Assembly: GCF_026230105.1 (NCBI RefSeq)
Contig: NC_079474.1
Span: 39,880,294-39,944,293, forward strand
DNA: 64,000 nucleotides
Direction: 5' to 3'
DNA from: Diorhabda sublineata
Taxonomy: Eukaryota > Arthropoda > Insecta > Coleoptera > Chrysomelidae
Shown: positions 1 through 12,900 of the stretch, one piece after another
Layout of the letters: each line of letters starts with the position of its first letter
Numbering within the stretch: position 1 is the first letter of the stretch
Notes under the pieces: model-generated
Databases searched by the model: none
What the model saw: the letters and a program-made list of their open reading frames with translations, nothing else
What the model was told of the DNA's origin: nothing
Program-made: the position numbers and the translations under genes

Positions 1-239
1 TAGGACCGCAAGTCGGCCATCTTTGAAAATATTTCAGTTAAAAAGATCGTATCCGAATACCCAAATATAGAAATTTTCATGATTTTGCTATATAAGTATT
101 TTGCGATATACACAGATAGTTTTAACTCGTCGTGGGACGTGATTGTATTGTTTTGTTTACAACATCCTTGTTCTTCGGTTATGTAGTATTCTAGTAGTAA
201 TACTTCTATATGGACAGTTCCTATAAGTGGAAGGTGTTC

Positions 240-390
240 CGACTAAGCGAAACAAATAGTGTATCGTTCTCTCTCTCTTCCGAGCGCTTCAGTTAGTTCT
301 GCGCATCTTTTCGCGCATGAAACATGCGCATAGATAAAGTATCTCGAACGAGAGAGAGAAAATGAATATTGTCGGCACCGTAACGTAGGA
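240..390. promoter_or_regulatory. CpG- and (CT)n-rich patch, possible promoter
   Basis: The patch holds a CT run near 268-280 that is mirrored by a GAGAGAGA run near 350-359, several GCGCAT palindromes, and a TCAGTT that resembles the arthropod initiator. It stands out against AT-rich flanks. It could be a promoter for an upstream non-coding SHPK exon, but no splice link can be shown. Confidence 0.25.
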
Positions 391-1084
391 ACCTTTATTC
401 ACATATCAATTGTCCAAATAGGAGTATTACATATATGATTTTTCCCGTTATTGCACCGATTTCCGACGTTGTGTTTTATTTTTAAAACTGTAAAATTTTA
501 ATTTAACTTTGGATGCATAAACAATAGACTAAACAAATAATTTCTCATTGAAATTGAAGCCATTAATCAATTATATAAGTGAGGTTGTCAGAACTTTCAT
601 GTTTTAGTATTGAATAATTTCTAGATACAATTCAATACAATTTATCTGTCAATTAAATTGTCATATAAGTTTGAAAATTATCGCTTGATTCACAACTAGT
701 GTTAGAGATAAAAGTAAAGTGAAATAAAGGAATAATGTGCCAAAGTCTACCAACAGTATGCACTCAAAAAAGGTAGGAAAAGATTAAACGTTTAATTTCT
801 AAGAGCTACGGCTAGTATGATGGATAATCCAATTTATATAAACCTAGTTATATCTACTACTAGTCATTCTAATGACCTGTCAATACTTTTTCAATAAGGC
901 ATCTGAGGGCAAACAGGATCATTATCCCGTGTTAGAGTATGGTTTTTAAAGTTTTATAAAGTACATTATGTCGTTGGTTTTCCCAAAAATATGTTGTTTT
1001 TCTTAGTTAATTCCCGCTTAAATCAAGTTGAGCGACCAGAAAATGAAGTTATAACAGCAGAGTTTATTCATAAATATTTACTCC

Positions 1085-1765
1085 ATCTTTCTTGATGGAA
1101 CAAAAGTTTTTTACAGTGTTTACTAAAAATTTCGTCAGCTGATCTTTTTTCCTCTGAAGGTCACAGAACGGTACTGGTTTTCCGGATTCAATCGTGGTCG
1201 TACTTAGCTACAGGATGAATTTTGTGAAGGTCGTGCAAAATCGATAGATGTGCCAAAAACATTGATGCTGTGCGTAAACTGAAAAGAAACAAGAAAAGAA
1301 AAAGATCGTGTCGATTGGTGCAAAGAGATCGTGATAGGCGACGCGTCATGGATCTCTGCATATGAGCCCGAAACTAAACAACAATTGGCTGTATGGATCT
1401 TTAAAGATGAGCCATATACAACAAAAGTTGTTCACGCCGGAAGCACTTAGAAGCAAATGGTCGCCTGTTTTTTTCGTGGCCACCGTTCCATTAGAGCAAC
1501 GTAGAACTGTCAATTCTGTATGGTATACCAGCATTTGTTTGCGAGAACTGTTCGAAAATCAGGGAATTGATAGGTCATCCGCCGTTTGGCACCCAATTTC
1601 TTCTTATTCCACAGATCAAAATTCACATGTTATTTTTTCGTTCAAACGCATGCAAAATTAATCTTAATGGAGAATATTTTGAAAAACAATAAAGCCATAT
1701 CCAATTATAAATCTTTGTTTTTATTTGCTTATCTCAAAATTTAAGTAGCAACCCTCGTACAAGTC
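1085..1765 (+). mobile_element. Mariner transposase relic
   Basis: In shifting frames the strand reads DWCKEIVIGDASWISAYEP, then KQQLAVWIF and KQMVACFF, then LEQRRTVNS, and ends with INLNGEYFEKQ and a stop near 1691. These are ordered DD34D mariner transposase segments. The HHDN catalytic block is missing between about 1560 and 1600, so the copy is internally deleted. It also carries stops. CAACCCTCGTA at about 1750 resembles a mariner terminal repeat. Confidence 0.8.
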
Positions 1766-2539
1766 CCAGAACCTTATATTTATGATTCAGGTTTAAGATT
1801 TGATACAAATTTCCTATATTAACAGAGAAATAATCATGACTGTTTATTACTTTTTCTAAATCTGCCCATCCAAATTTTTCGCTAAAATGGGAAGGAAAAC
1901 AGTTCAATTCCATTATTTGAATTAGTTTGATAATGGAATCTAGTATTTTGAGAAAAGATTAGATTTACTGATAGTAATATTAATTAATGTTTAGCGAAAC
2001 ATATTATTTACACGTGTTTCAAAGAAAACTTATTCACGTTTGTTGAATGATTGTTATTTCAGTCAGTTATCATTTATTACACGATAAAAAACAGCTGCTA
2101 ATTATGCAAACTAAAGAATGATAAATTGATTGAACAACTGCCAACAAATGTGGCGAAACTTTTTTCACTGAGTAATTTCATGTATTATTGTCGCATATAG
2201 GAAGAGTTGTTTTTTTAACTATTTATCATTATATTTTGAAATAGTGCTACTTGAAATATTATTATTAATGTATTGGCAGCGAACATTCACCCATGAGGAT
2301 TATTGAAGCAACAGGAGGTACAGAACATTTATTTGATATGGTGGTTTGAAGTGACGGTCGCTAAGAATATGAACACTGGGACGTAAAATCGTTTATCGCT
2401 GTGTTTCAGTTAGAATCATGGTTTCTTTAATAATAACTTTCGAGTTACTATACCAGCCAGAGATTACTGGACAATAGGCTAACGGCTCCATAACCAAGAA
2501 GAGCTGACGTATTGGTCTGAGTGTACATTGTAGAACAGA

Positions 2540-3165
2540 GAAAAACTTTAAACGAGTAAAATTATCTTTATTTACTTGGCTGTAAACTCAAGCAGTTCCC
2601 AGACAATCAAGTTGGTTTGGGATTGTATACATTACTAAATCATGAGTATGAATCTTGGGAAATGAAGAGGCCGACATTTTAACCAAAGAAAGATCGCCAA
2701 AAGCTATTATAGACTATAGACTTTTGATGGCATCTCAGTAAGCCTGCTTAAAGCATATATCAAATACTAGAAGGAAAGACAGTCGTAGACACAAAGAGTG
2801 AAAAAATGGTAGGCAACAATTTATCAAATGCTGGTGGCCAAAGTTTACACTAGATCTTATAATCCGTAATCGTAAAATTATGAGTATAATACGAGTAGTA
2901 GGTCAATTTGCAGATCATTGCCAATTAATAAACACCCAGAGAGAAGAAACCTGACAGCTAATGGCAACAGTGGGTTGGGTCAGGAAGCGTGCTTGGTTAA
3001 GCATTGTGTTGGTCTAGGTTTAATAGGCTATATTATTAGGAAAAGCCCAAATCAACCCTTCTCAAGACCGTTGTTTATTTCAAAAGAATAGGCTTGTATA
3101 CGCCACTTTAGAATCAGTTAGGGGGTACTACAATAAATTCGTCATGGCTGCAGTGGTAGTGGATA
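2540..3165 (+). mobile_element. I/R1-like LINE, RNase H and C-terminal relic
   Basis: Across frames the sequence reads LGNEEADILTKE, the end of an RNase H domain (Gly-Asn-Glu-x-Ala-Asp), then a GQFADHCQLIN segment like the TGHC motif of I/R1-type ORF2, and a KAQINPSQ tail. Several stops and shifts make it non-functional. The assignment to a LINE is secure. The clade is inferred. Confidence 0.6.
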
Positions 3166-3419
3166 TATATAAACCACTTCCTCTTTACCAAATCTATCTA
3201 TCTTGCATCATAAAGTGGAAGGGCCATAACGTCATATGTCTGCATGAATTTACGCCTGTGATGAACACCTGATATCAACTCTTAATTAACGAATGCACAC
3301 AAAATTTGTAGTCTTATATTATTTCAATTTTTGTCTGGCTGATTTTTAGTTTATTAATTCTTAATTTTATAGGGTGAGATTTATATAACAAGAAGGCGAG
3401 TCTGATCGTATGCAAATAA

Positions 3420-3640
3420 TATACAGGTTCCTTCACGACGAGCTGGGAGCTGGGAGCTATTAGACCTGACTCATTTAAACTTAGAAATATAATTTTTTAG
3501 TGGATCTGCATGTGTCCAAAAATTTCGAAAATGTGAAAAGGAACCTTTCGGAAAACCCATGCAAGCAAATGTTCAGAAAACTAGTCGCAGTACTTTCCCA
3601 TATACATATTGATTCAGCTCGTCGTGAAGTACCCTGTACA
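3420..3640. repeat. MITE with 26-bp terminal inverted repeats
   Basis: The arms 3420-3445 and 3615-3640 are inverted copies matching at 23 of 26 positions, sharing CTTCACGACGAGCTG. The enclosed 170 bp has no coding potential. Its right end lies about 55 bp before the SHPK start codon, so it is in the 5' leader or proximal promoter. Confidence 0.75.
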
Positions 3641-3694
3641 TAGATTACGGCGAATCTGTACTATGTTGCTATAAATTTCTCTTTTAGGGTAACT

Positions 3695-3913
3695 ATGGTT
3701 AAATACATTCTTGGTATCGATATAGGCACCACGTCTGTGAAAGTATGTATTGTTAATAAAGAAACTCACGATGTAGAAGCTCAAAATATTAAAGATACTC
3801 AATCTAATATACCAAGTGATACTGGTCCAGGAGGTAATAAACAGGATGTTTCAAAAATTGTTTACGCTATAAATTTGTGTGTGTCCAAGCTGCCCAAACA
3901 TTTACTTCAAGAG
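3695..3913 (+). CDS. SHPK: SHPK coding exon 1 (residues 1-73)
   Basis: This exon carries the start codon and the N-terminal FGGY strand with GIDIGTTSVK. It ends in CAAGAG before GTTTGT, phase 0, and intron 1 is only 88 bp. A pyrimidine-rich tract ending in TTTTAG at 3676-3687 lies 7 bp before the ATG, so the exon may begin at an acceptor and continue from a non-coding 5' exon further upstream. Confidence 0.93.
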
Positions 3914-6900
3914 GTTTGTATAACATGAATGAATCATTTTATCAACTTTACTACATTGAAGATATTATGAATCTTCGTCAGTACATTACAATATTCCGTA
4001 GGTATGTGAAATTGGTATATGTGGACAAATGCATGGTGTTTTGTTTTGGAAAAATGATAGCGAAAAGAGAGCATGGGAAATTATAGAAAAAGATACCTCA
4101 GTAAGATATGATGTATCTCTCGATAGAGTTTCTGCTTTATACACGTGGCAAGACAATAGATGTGATCCCTCTTTTCTAAGTACACTACCTGTTCCTGAAT
4201 CTCACTTAAATGTTTCTACAGGATTTGGAGTCGCTACAATCTTCTGGATGACTAAAAACAAGTAATAAAACAATTGCGATACTTCATCATCTATTTAATG
4301 TTGTCGAATTCGTCTCGCTTTTATTAACAATTAGTTTAAAACCTAGGAATAGAATATTAGAGATTAAGGTTGAGGGTGAAGAGTGAAGAATTAGATAATC
4401 ATACAAAACTACCAATTAAGTACGCAATCAGTAGTATTCATTATCCAGGTTTCTTTTTAAATTATTCTTTAAAGCATTTCTTTTCCATGTATAATCTAGA
4501 AAGTTTCTTTAACTCGTGTTTCGCAAGAAATGTATTAACTCAACTTTTATTTAATTCATATTATGAAGTGAGTAGTGAATTGTGATTAAAATATACAAAA
4601 GTTTGTCAAAGTTTTGCCTTTACACTGCCTATTTCATTATTGAAATGTATCGAGCGTGTGTGCATGTGCTACGCCTTCATCTGACAAGAAGCGCACTGAC
4701 TGATAATTATTTAATGTCCCATCCACATTATTCACGAATTTATACGAAAAAACACGAGACGACGGTGCCTTCTATCGCTTTCATTCGCCTCGCCTCCTTG
4801 TCGCTTCGCTCCGTGCTGATTTTTCGGGCGCGAGTCAAAAGACGTACGATATGAATATAGAATAAAGTGTAGATGGATAGCTCTTCACGACTCGTATGGA
4901 GAGCCAATAGGAGGCGCTTTGTGAGAGTCAGGATCGAACATAACTATGGAGGGTAGAGGTAAGGAGTACCATCTAATATGAGAGCTTAGCTTAAAAACTG
5001 TCCGCTTGTAGACGGTAAATTATAATTCAAAATTTGACCAGAATGGCGCTCCTGTCGGATGAGATATCATATGATCGTTCAGTTCAGTCCTTCTTATTTG
5101 AATAAGCAGTGTTAAAAAATTTTAAATGACTAGAGTCGTCGCTTTATTTAAAATTTACACTCATGCGATAGTAGCGCCTCCATAACGTAAAGAATTTGAT
5201 GGACACTTTCTGTAGCACAGAGATGGTTCTCCTTACCTCTACCCTCCATAGAGCAGAACAATTAAAATTGTTCATTGAATCCGTATATTGAATTAATAAG
5301 TACATATTCATCAGAATACTTGGTTTGAATACTATCACTAGCGAGAGGTTGTTTATATAAAATCAGTGTTGATTTGGCGAGCGTCATACGAAAGAAAAAA
5401 CGTTAACGTCGAAATTTATTTTTGATCTGCGAGAAATATTTGGGTGCCAAATAAGGACTGTACGGCGGACGACCCATCGATTTAATGTTTTGACTGTTCC
5501 AAATCGTGTTTGTACTGTTCCAAATCGTGTTTGTACTGATGTGTGTGAACTCGCATTGTCGATGTCGTGGTGGAGAATGATTCCTTTACTGCGATTGATT
5601 TCTCTAATTCTGGCAAACAAGTACTAGTGCAGAATTGACTGATCTACGTTGTTCTAATGAAACGGTGGCGACATGTCCAGTTATTCCGAACAAGCCGGTG
5701 ACCATTTGCTTCGGAGTGCTTCGTGCGCGTACAACTTTGATTAGATTTGGTTCGGCTTGAAAGACCCATACAGTCGATTGTTGTTTGGTTTTGGGTTCAT
5801 ATGCATAGAGACATGATTCGTCGCCTGTTACTGCGAAGGTTGTGAAATTATTTTACTTAAACTTGCTTTACAAAATCTTTCCAGCCCATGGATTACACCG
5901 ACGTAAATATGAAATCAGGAACGTTTTTGGGAATATAAAAAAATTGATTTTCTCAACAAAAAAAGTATTTTCCCAAGAACCATCACGAGGACTACCGCTA
6001 TATAATGGGCAACAGCCGAACTTGGAACTTACAATAGAATCGATATTTATTTGGTTAACAACTGTATTGTTTTAGATGAGATTTCAAAGTCATACAAGTC
6101 TTTGGTCTGTTTGACCTACAAGAAGCCATTGCAAATGAAATAAATAATATAATATAGAGGGTGCTTCTAAATTCATGTGAAAAAATTCAGGAGGGGATTG
6201 CTCGTATGATATTGAGATGGGTATTTCCTGTAACAAAATTTCCTCAGACCACCGCTTTCGGAGATATCACCCTTAAAAGATGGTGTATACAAAATTATAG
6301 TTATATTTCCATTGTGCATATTACATCTTTTTTAATCTGAATTAGCATTCATACTTTGACATATAGTAGAGATACTGGCACGTCAATGAGTGAATCAGTG
6401 CTGAGTGGTGGCTCTCGGCAGAGAAAACATAAAATGGAGCGTTGTATTAGAGCACAAAACTTTTTTTGGACGGCTGGAAACAAAAGTTTCAATTGATAAT
6501 AATGAGAAATAAATCTAAATTCTCTTCAAGCACGCAGTTTATTCATGAGTGTTTTTAGCAAATCATTATCATTGTATTATTTCAAATCCTCCTAGGTATA
6601 TTTTAATTATGATTCGTGAGGTTTTGGATATATTTTTGCCACTAATTCATGTTTTAGACCCGAGAAACTTAAAAGATTCAACCACTCGGGCACAATAGCA
6701 GATTTTGCAGTGGCCATGTTGTGCAATTTAGATCGACCAGTTATGTCCTGTCAAAATGCAGCAAGTTGGGGATATTTTAACTGTAGAACGTCAGAATGGA
6801 ATATTGATATTTTGAAAAATGCGAATTTTCCCGTTGAATTACTGCCTGAAGTTAAAGCAAGCGGTAAAATAGCCGGATATTTAGCTGGAAATTGGCATAG

Positions 6901-9900
6901 CGTACCAAAGGGAACACCAGTTGGTAAGTCTATGTGATTGCCTTAGTTTATCTCGATTATTAGTTACAGGTGAGGGTTGAAATGGATACATTAAAATAAG
7001 TATTGAGTATAATATAAATTTTTTGTTCCACACTCATTTATTTTTCTATCACCAGCTCTCAACTTGTTTGCAAACATCTTAATGTAAATATCATATGAAA
7101 ATTGATGAATAGGTATTCAATTTAATTTTGGCAACTCATATAATATTGAATATGTCCTGGCTTAGTTACATAGTTCGATTTAGCTAAGACAGCTTCACAA
7201 AAAATTGGAGCTTTCTTGAAGACTAAAAAGTTATATACTCCGCAATAACTTCTACTCTTCCGCAAGCCCCCGATTCCTCCATCTTTAGAATATTGCTCGC
7301 ATATTCGTGGCTCGACTCCCAAGCATATCCTGAATATGCTTGCCTTAATACAAAAGAGAGCAGTTTGACTTATAGGCGATCTAGAACTGACCAGAAACTT
7401 GGATAGCTTAGAGCATAGAAGAAAGGTCGCTTACTTGACTCTGTTTTAACGATACTACTACGATAAATGCTTTTTCGAGCTGTCTAACATAATCCCGCCT
7501 AGAGTAGACGTGACTTTTGAACACCGAGTTCGCCTGCAGCGCTAAGTAATTTAATTTATCAAGACTCATTTCATTGGAGAAGAGCAACCTTGTGGAATCA
7601 TCTACCAAGGCACGTCTTCCCCGAACACTATAACCTACAGATGTTCAAAATCAATATCCACAAGCATCTCCACGCGGCAGGAAACACTCGAGTGTGAAAT
7701 CTCACACTCTTGAGCTTGCTTTTGCTACTTAAGTTTTGAGATATGGCAAAACTGATATGGATAAGTCAAATCTAACTTTGCTATCATAAAGTTTGACGTT
7801 TTTAACTCAGAACGTGTTGTCAGTACTATCTGAGTTGTTTACGTTCAATCGTTGTCGCGATTCGCTAAAGGATGACTTCGCAAAGGTTGTTGGGCCAGAA
7901 AACATCGATGCTGTATCATTAGTTCTACTCGAATACATTCAATTTGGCTGTTAAAAAGATTTGTTTGCGCTGGATACCGCATAATTTGACAATCGCTCAA
8001 AAAAAGTTTGTGTCTATTGGTGCAAAAAAATGATGAAAAAATTCAAATGCGGTGCTTCATAAGACGCCTATGTGATTGAAATTAAACTTAAAATTAAACT
8101 ATGGTTTGAACTCTAGTTTAAACAAAGAATAATCAAGATTGCTCTATTTTAGAGGTCACAGATAAACAGACATGTGCCAGTTGTCACAAATATAAGCCAA
8201 ATTTTTCCAGATATGTGTTTTCAAGTAGAATTTTATAAACATAACAAAAAAATCGTGCAATTTCTATGAAATAGTGCTTTTGGTTAGCAGTCGAATCCAA
8301 AAAAAAAGATACGGCAACTTGGAAGGAAAAGGAAAAAAATTAGGAGGAGTTGACAAGGGAACTTAATAACGAAAATAACATAAACGGTCATATTCTCGAT
8401 AGAACCAAAATAAGTTTACCAAAAGTTTAATGTAATTTAGCCGAAATATGCCACGATTATCGTTTCTATCATGTCCTTGGGGTGTCAATTTAATGATGAA
8501 AATTACAAAAACTGTCATGTTTTCCATGAAACTACAACAAATTTTTAAAACATAAATGGGACAATTTAAAGATTCGCTGTAGAACAAATAACTTTTTGTT
8601 TTCTCAGCGCACCGACAATGTTGATAATTTCTTCATCATCATCCTCGAGTTCATCAAATATAAAGTGCAAATCTTCAATCGTTCAACTAAAACCCTTCAT
8701 ACCTAATATCCCAAAAATGTGAACAATTTGAAAAAGTTGGGTTCGAATCCTCTGTTTCATATTCAACTACCCCCCGACTGTCGGTAAGGTTTAAACCGAA
8801 GTTTGTCTTGTATAAAAAGTGAAAAAAAAAGGTATCTGTAGTTTAAACCGACATTTGAGGTTTAAACTTCATTTGTAAAATTGAGCCTAAGGCGATAAAT
8901 CTTCAGACGTCATCGCTCAAAGTTGTAATATTTTATGTATTAATAATGTGTGATACGAGTATGTCCGATTCTTAGACGGGAGAGGGTCACTTGTTCCCTT
9001 CTACTTATGTTGTTAGAGTTATAGTTATAAGCAATAGCAATTTTTTTGGATTTTCTTCTTAAAAAGTGCTTTGAAATCGGTATGTACTATACAATTACTC
9101 TTTACTGATTGCTTGTTGTTTTAAGCATATCTTGCTAATCCATCTACTCTTTCATTTCCCTTTATTCAGGTGTAGGATGGAACCCACATGAAATTAACAT
9201 CTACATTGTTGTTTCTGCAAGTGAGTAGCTACTTCTTAATATGTTAAACAAGAGGATAGTTGCGATATTGCTGGCAGATTGCCGTTAGTGAACTTTGAGA
9301 ATCTGTTATTATAAGGATATTCTTGGATTCAATTTTCTGAAAGTTTCTAGAAAGTCAAACAGTTCAGCAGAGTGGATAGATGTAATAGGAGGCAGTACAA
9401 AGGATTTCGACAGGTTCTCGGAGTAGAAACCGGCTCCAGTTTCATCTTGATTTTTCGAAGCATTTGTGTATATGTACCTTATAAAAGTTGTCGTATTTAC
9501 TTAAGGTTCTTAGGAATTCTTGTTTTATTTAGTTTGTTGGCGTTTCTGATTTATTGAGGTGGGCAAGTTCTAGGTTTGTAGTAGAGAGGATTGATTATAT
9601 TTATTTGTATTATATTTATATATGTAGTTGGGTTGGTTGAGAATTTATTTTTAAAGCGTTCACATACGAGATTACGGATTACAGGATTTCTTTTATTCGA
9701 TAATAATATCTACTAAAAGTGTGCGTAAAATTTATGTCGATTTTCGTTGAATGCATCATATAAATTTGCATTAAAAATATCCATCGCTAATAAATCTCCC
9801 GCTAATTTCTTTATGGCTTTCGAAATTAGGTTTGTGGTTTATAGAAAAAACTCAAGGAATTCGTATTTATGATATATTTATTCAATTTTATTAAACAAAC

Positions 9901-12900
9901 CAACGTGATTTATATCAACACCTACATTTTCAATAATATTTAGTTGAATTAATAACGGTGATCATTTTTAACAAAAAAAAACATTTTAAATTATATGAAT
10001 GTTAGGAACCTGCGCCTGACTGCTGAACTACATACGAAATTATTTTTATTACGACTACTGATAACAAGAGGAGACAATTCAATAAAACGTCCTTGTAGTA
10101 TTAATCTTGTGGATTGTCATTTTTATATATGAATTTTTTATAATTAAAATAATTCGTTTCACAAAGTGGCATGTTTCGTTTCTGTCGTTTAGTTCTTGGA
10201 TAGTAAATTCTCACAATGAATTATACTTAAGTACAATCAGGATGTGTTTTTTCCATCTAGACTAATTTCAGAAATCGATTTATAATTATCATGACTATTT
10301 GTATTATAGTCCAAAGTAACCAAAATAAAACCACTAGCTCGCGGCGCACAGTTTGGGAACCACCGCTCTGACCTATACCTTTATAATACTGTTTTGTTTA
10401 CTTTTTTATTATCAAACAAGTATTTATTTTTTCTACGACCGTGCGTTTTAACCCACTTTCCCGCACGCATTTTAGCTTTGAAAGTGTCACATTCCCGCAC
10501 TAGTGCGGGAAAGTAAAATTATGCATATTTTGACCTTATTAGATAGTTTTTTACTTCGGTGGTTATAACTATTGTTACTACAGGTAAATAAATATTTACG
10601 AAATAGTCCATCAAATAAAATTTAAACCTTTTCTAGCTTTTTGTAGCATTTTTAATTTTTTGAAAATATAAAATAATACAGATATTTTTTTATTTAACCA
10701 TGTAATTGTTACTAAAACGTCAAAGCTGTTCAGATCGTCTTGGAAGTGACCGAATAAGTATAATTTTCTTCTAAATTAAACCACATTGAACTGAATCCGA
10801 TACAATAATATTAATGGATTCATCCGACGAAGAACTTCCCGAAGCCATTTTGAAGGCTACAAATGAAGCTAATTCCGAGCTGTTACCTGCCAAATCCAGA
10901 CTAAAGTATGAGAAGCAATACGACCATTTTGTTACATGGTATAAGGAGAAAGGGGCCAAAACTTATAAGGAAGAGGTATTTCTGGCGTATTTTTCAGACC
11001 TAAGTAAGGTTTTGAAATCTAATACATTATGGTCCCGCTATTCGATGGTAAAAAGTTTCTTTGTTCCACAAATGACTTAAAACTGTTGCCGTCACCGTCA
11101 TCGTCATCTTTATGCGACCTGCAACCGATGCCATCCTCACCGACGTCATCTACCTTCCAGTTGAAACCAAATAACTCCACTGGACCGGCAATTCTTACTA
11201 GTCTACAGAATACAACAAATTGTGTTTTCAATGTTAATATTTATAATAATTAGTAGTTTTTAGTTTAAAGTTTGTATATTATTATGTTTGTTGGAATAAA
11301 ATAATTTATTAAAAATGGGTTGTTATACTTTTTTGTATATACGGTCGTAGAAAAAATAATGTTCCTAACTCATGCGTAAAGTGTCTTTCCCGCACTTGAC
11401 TGCAGTCGCGTGCGGGAAAGTATCACTTTTCGCACTTGTTAGGAAAATAACTATTTTCTATGTCGGTTATAATATTCACGTTTTTTTTTCATTCATTTGC
11501 ATTAATAAAGAATGTAATTTCTGAATCCGTTTTGTGTCTAATTAAAAGGAGTGTAGTATTATTATAAGTGATGGAGAGTAATCCAAAAAAACTACACTCG
11601 GCACACATTTCGACGCTCTTCGGCTTCTCTAATAGTGGATTCCGGTGGTGATATAATTCAACTAAAGAAGGACGGTGGGTGAAAATCCAACACAGTTGCT
11701 GAGGGTTACGTAGACGACTCGATAAAAAACAAAATGGATTCCGCAGTGAAAATTTTAATAGGAACAACTAGTTCAACTTCAATCAACATTGTAAATGTTC
11801 ACGATACTACCAACAATCCAATAAGTGATTCTACTATAGACGATGTTATTTCTATGTACTCTTTGAATAGTTGTACTTTTAATATTACTATTACAAAATA
11901 ATTTTTTTTAAGTCTACGGACGTAGAAAAGAGTTTGTAGGAAACTCGCGAGTAAAGTAACTTTTTTTTCACTCGTAGGAATTGGTAGGTCAAACCGTCCG
12001 ACTCGTGAAAAAACTTGTTGCATAAATAACTATAATTTTTTTAAGTAGATGAGAAAAAGAAACGAATTGCCTTATTAAAAACAACTAAATGTAATTACCC
12101 TTATATTTTCGTATTAAAACCTAAAAATGAAATTTGAACACTTAGGACCTAGGGCATCAAGTGACGGTACCAACATAACCTAGAAATACAAATTTTTTCT
12201 AACATAGATTAAAACTCCTTGTTAGTTTTAATTACATTACGATTTGTTTTTCCTAGGAGTTGGTCTCGGTGATCTTCAGTGTTCGGTATTGTCAACATTA
12301 GAAACACTTGAAGACGCAGTTCTGAATATCTCCACTTCGGCTCAAATATCTTTTGTAGTAGACAGCTATGTGCCTAACAATGGTCCTCCAGAAGTACTAC
12401 CTCTTTACTATTGGCCCTATTTTGGACAACAGTATGTAGCGGTTGCGGCTTCATTGAACGGGGGTAATAGTTTGGCTACGTTTGTGAAAATGTTGCAACA
12501 ATGGGTGATGGAGTTAGGATTTAACGTACCTCAATGTAAGTCACCAGAAAGAAAACATGTCAGATAATATGTACGAGGAGTCGTTATATCTAGTATTTCC
12601 GCTCAACTTTACCGAGACGAAAAAAAAAAAAAAACATTTTTTGTCAATGTTTAGCTTTTATATCAATCTCTTTGTCACTTTTTCTATTGTCCAATGGAAT
12701 CGAAAACTTGTTTGGGAAATTGGAGATGATGACCCATGAATCGTATTTTTTTGTAAATAACACATGTGTTTTTAATAAAAATATGGACTTCTTTATATGC
12801 CTAGTTTAGGAATAAAAAAAGTCACATTAGTTTAGCGTTTTCGAGATCATAGAATCCATTTATCGAGGCTTTAGTTGTCGGAAATTAGTACTTCCATTAT

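Noticed and set aside
4582..4854. 90-codon frame in SHPK intron 2
   Set aside because: No domain, no conserved start context, and it lies inside an intron on the same strand. Kept only as a CpG-rich patch.
8738..8752. GGTTCGAATCC looks like a tRNA/SINE B box
   Set aside because: No A box or cloverleaf precedes it, and the repeat partner at about 60200 has GGGTTGGATCC, showing that it is part of the Harbinger-like repeat.
11019..11231. Minus-strand open frame opposite element A1
   Set aside because: It is the shadow of the linker region of the Crypton-like copy, rich in Asp/Gly codons from the repetitive GTCATC stretch.
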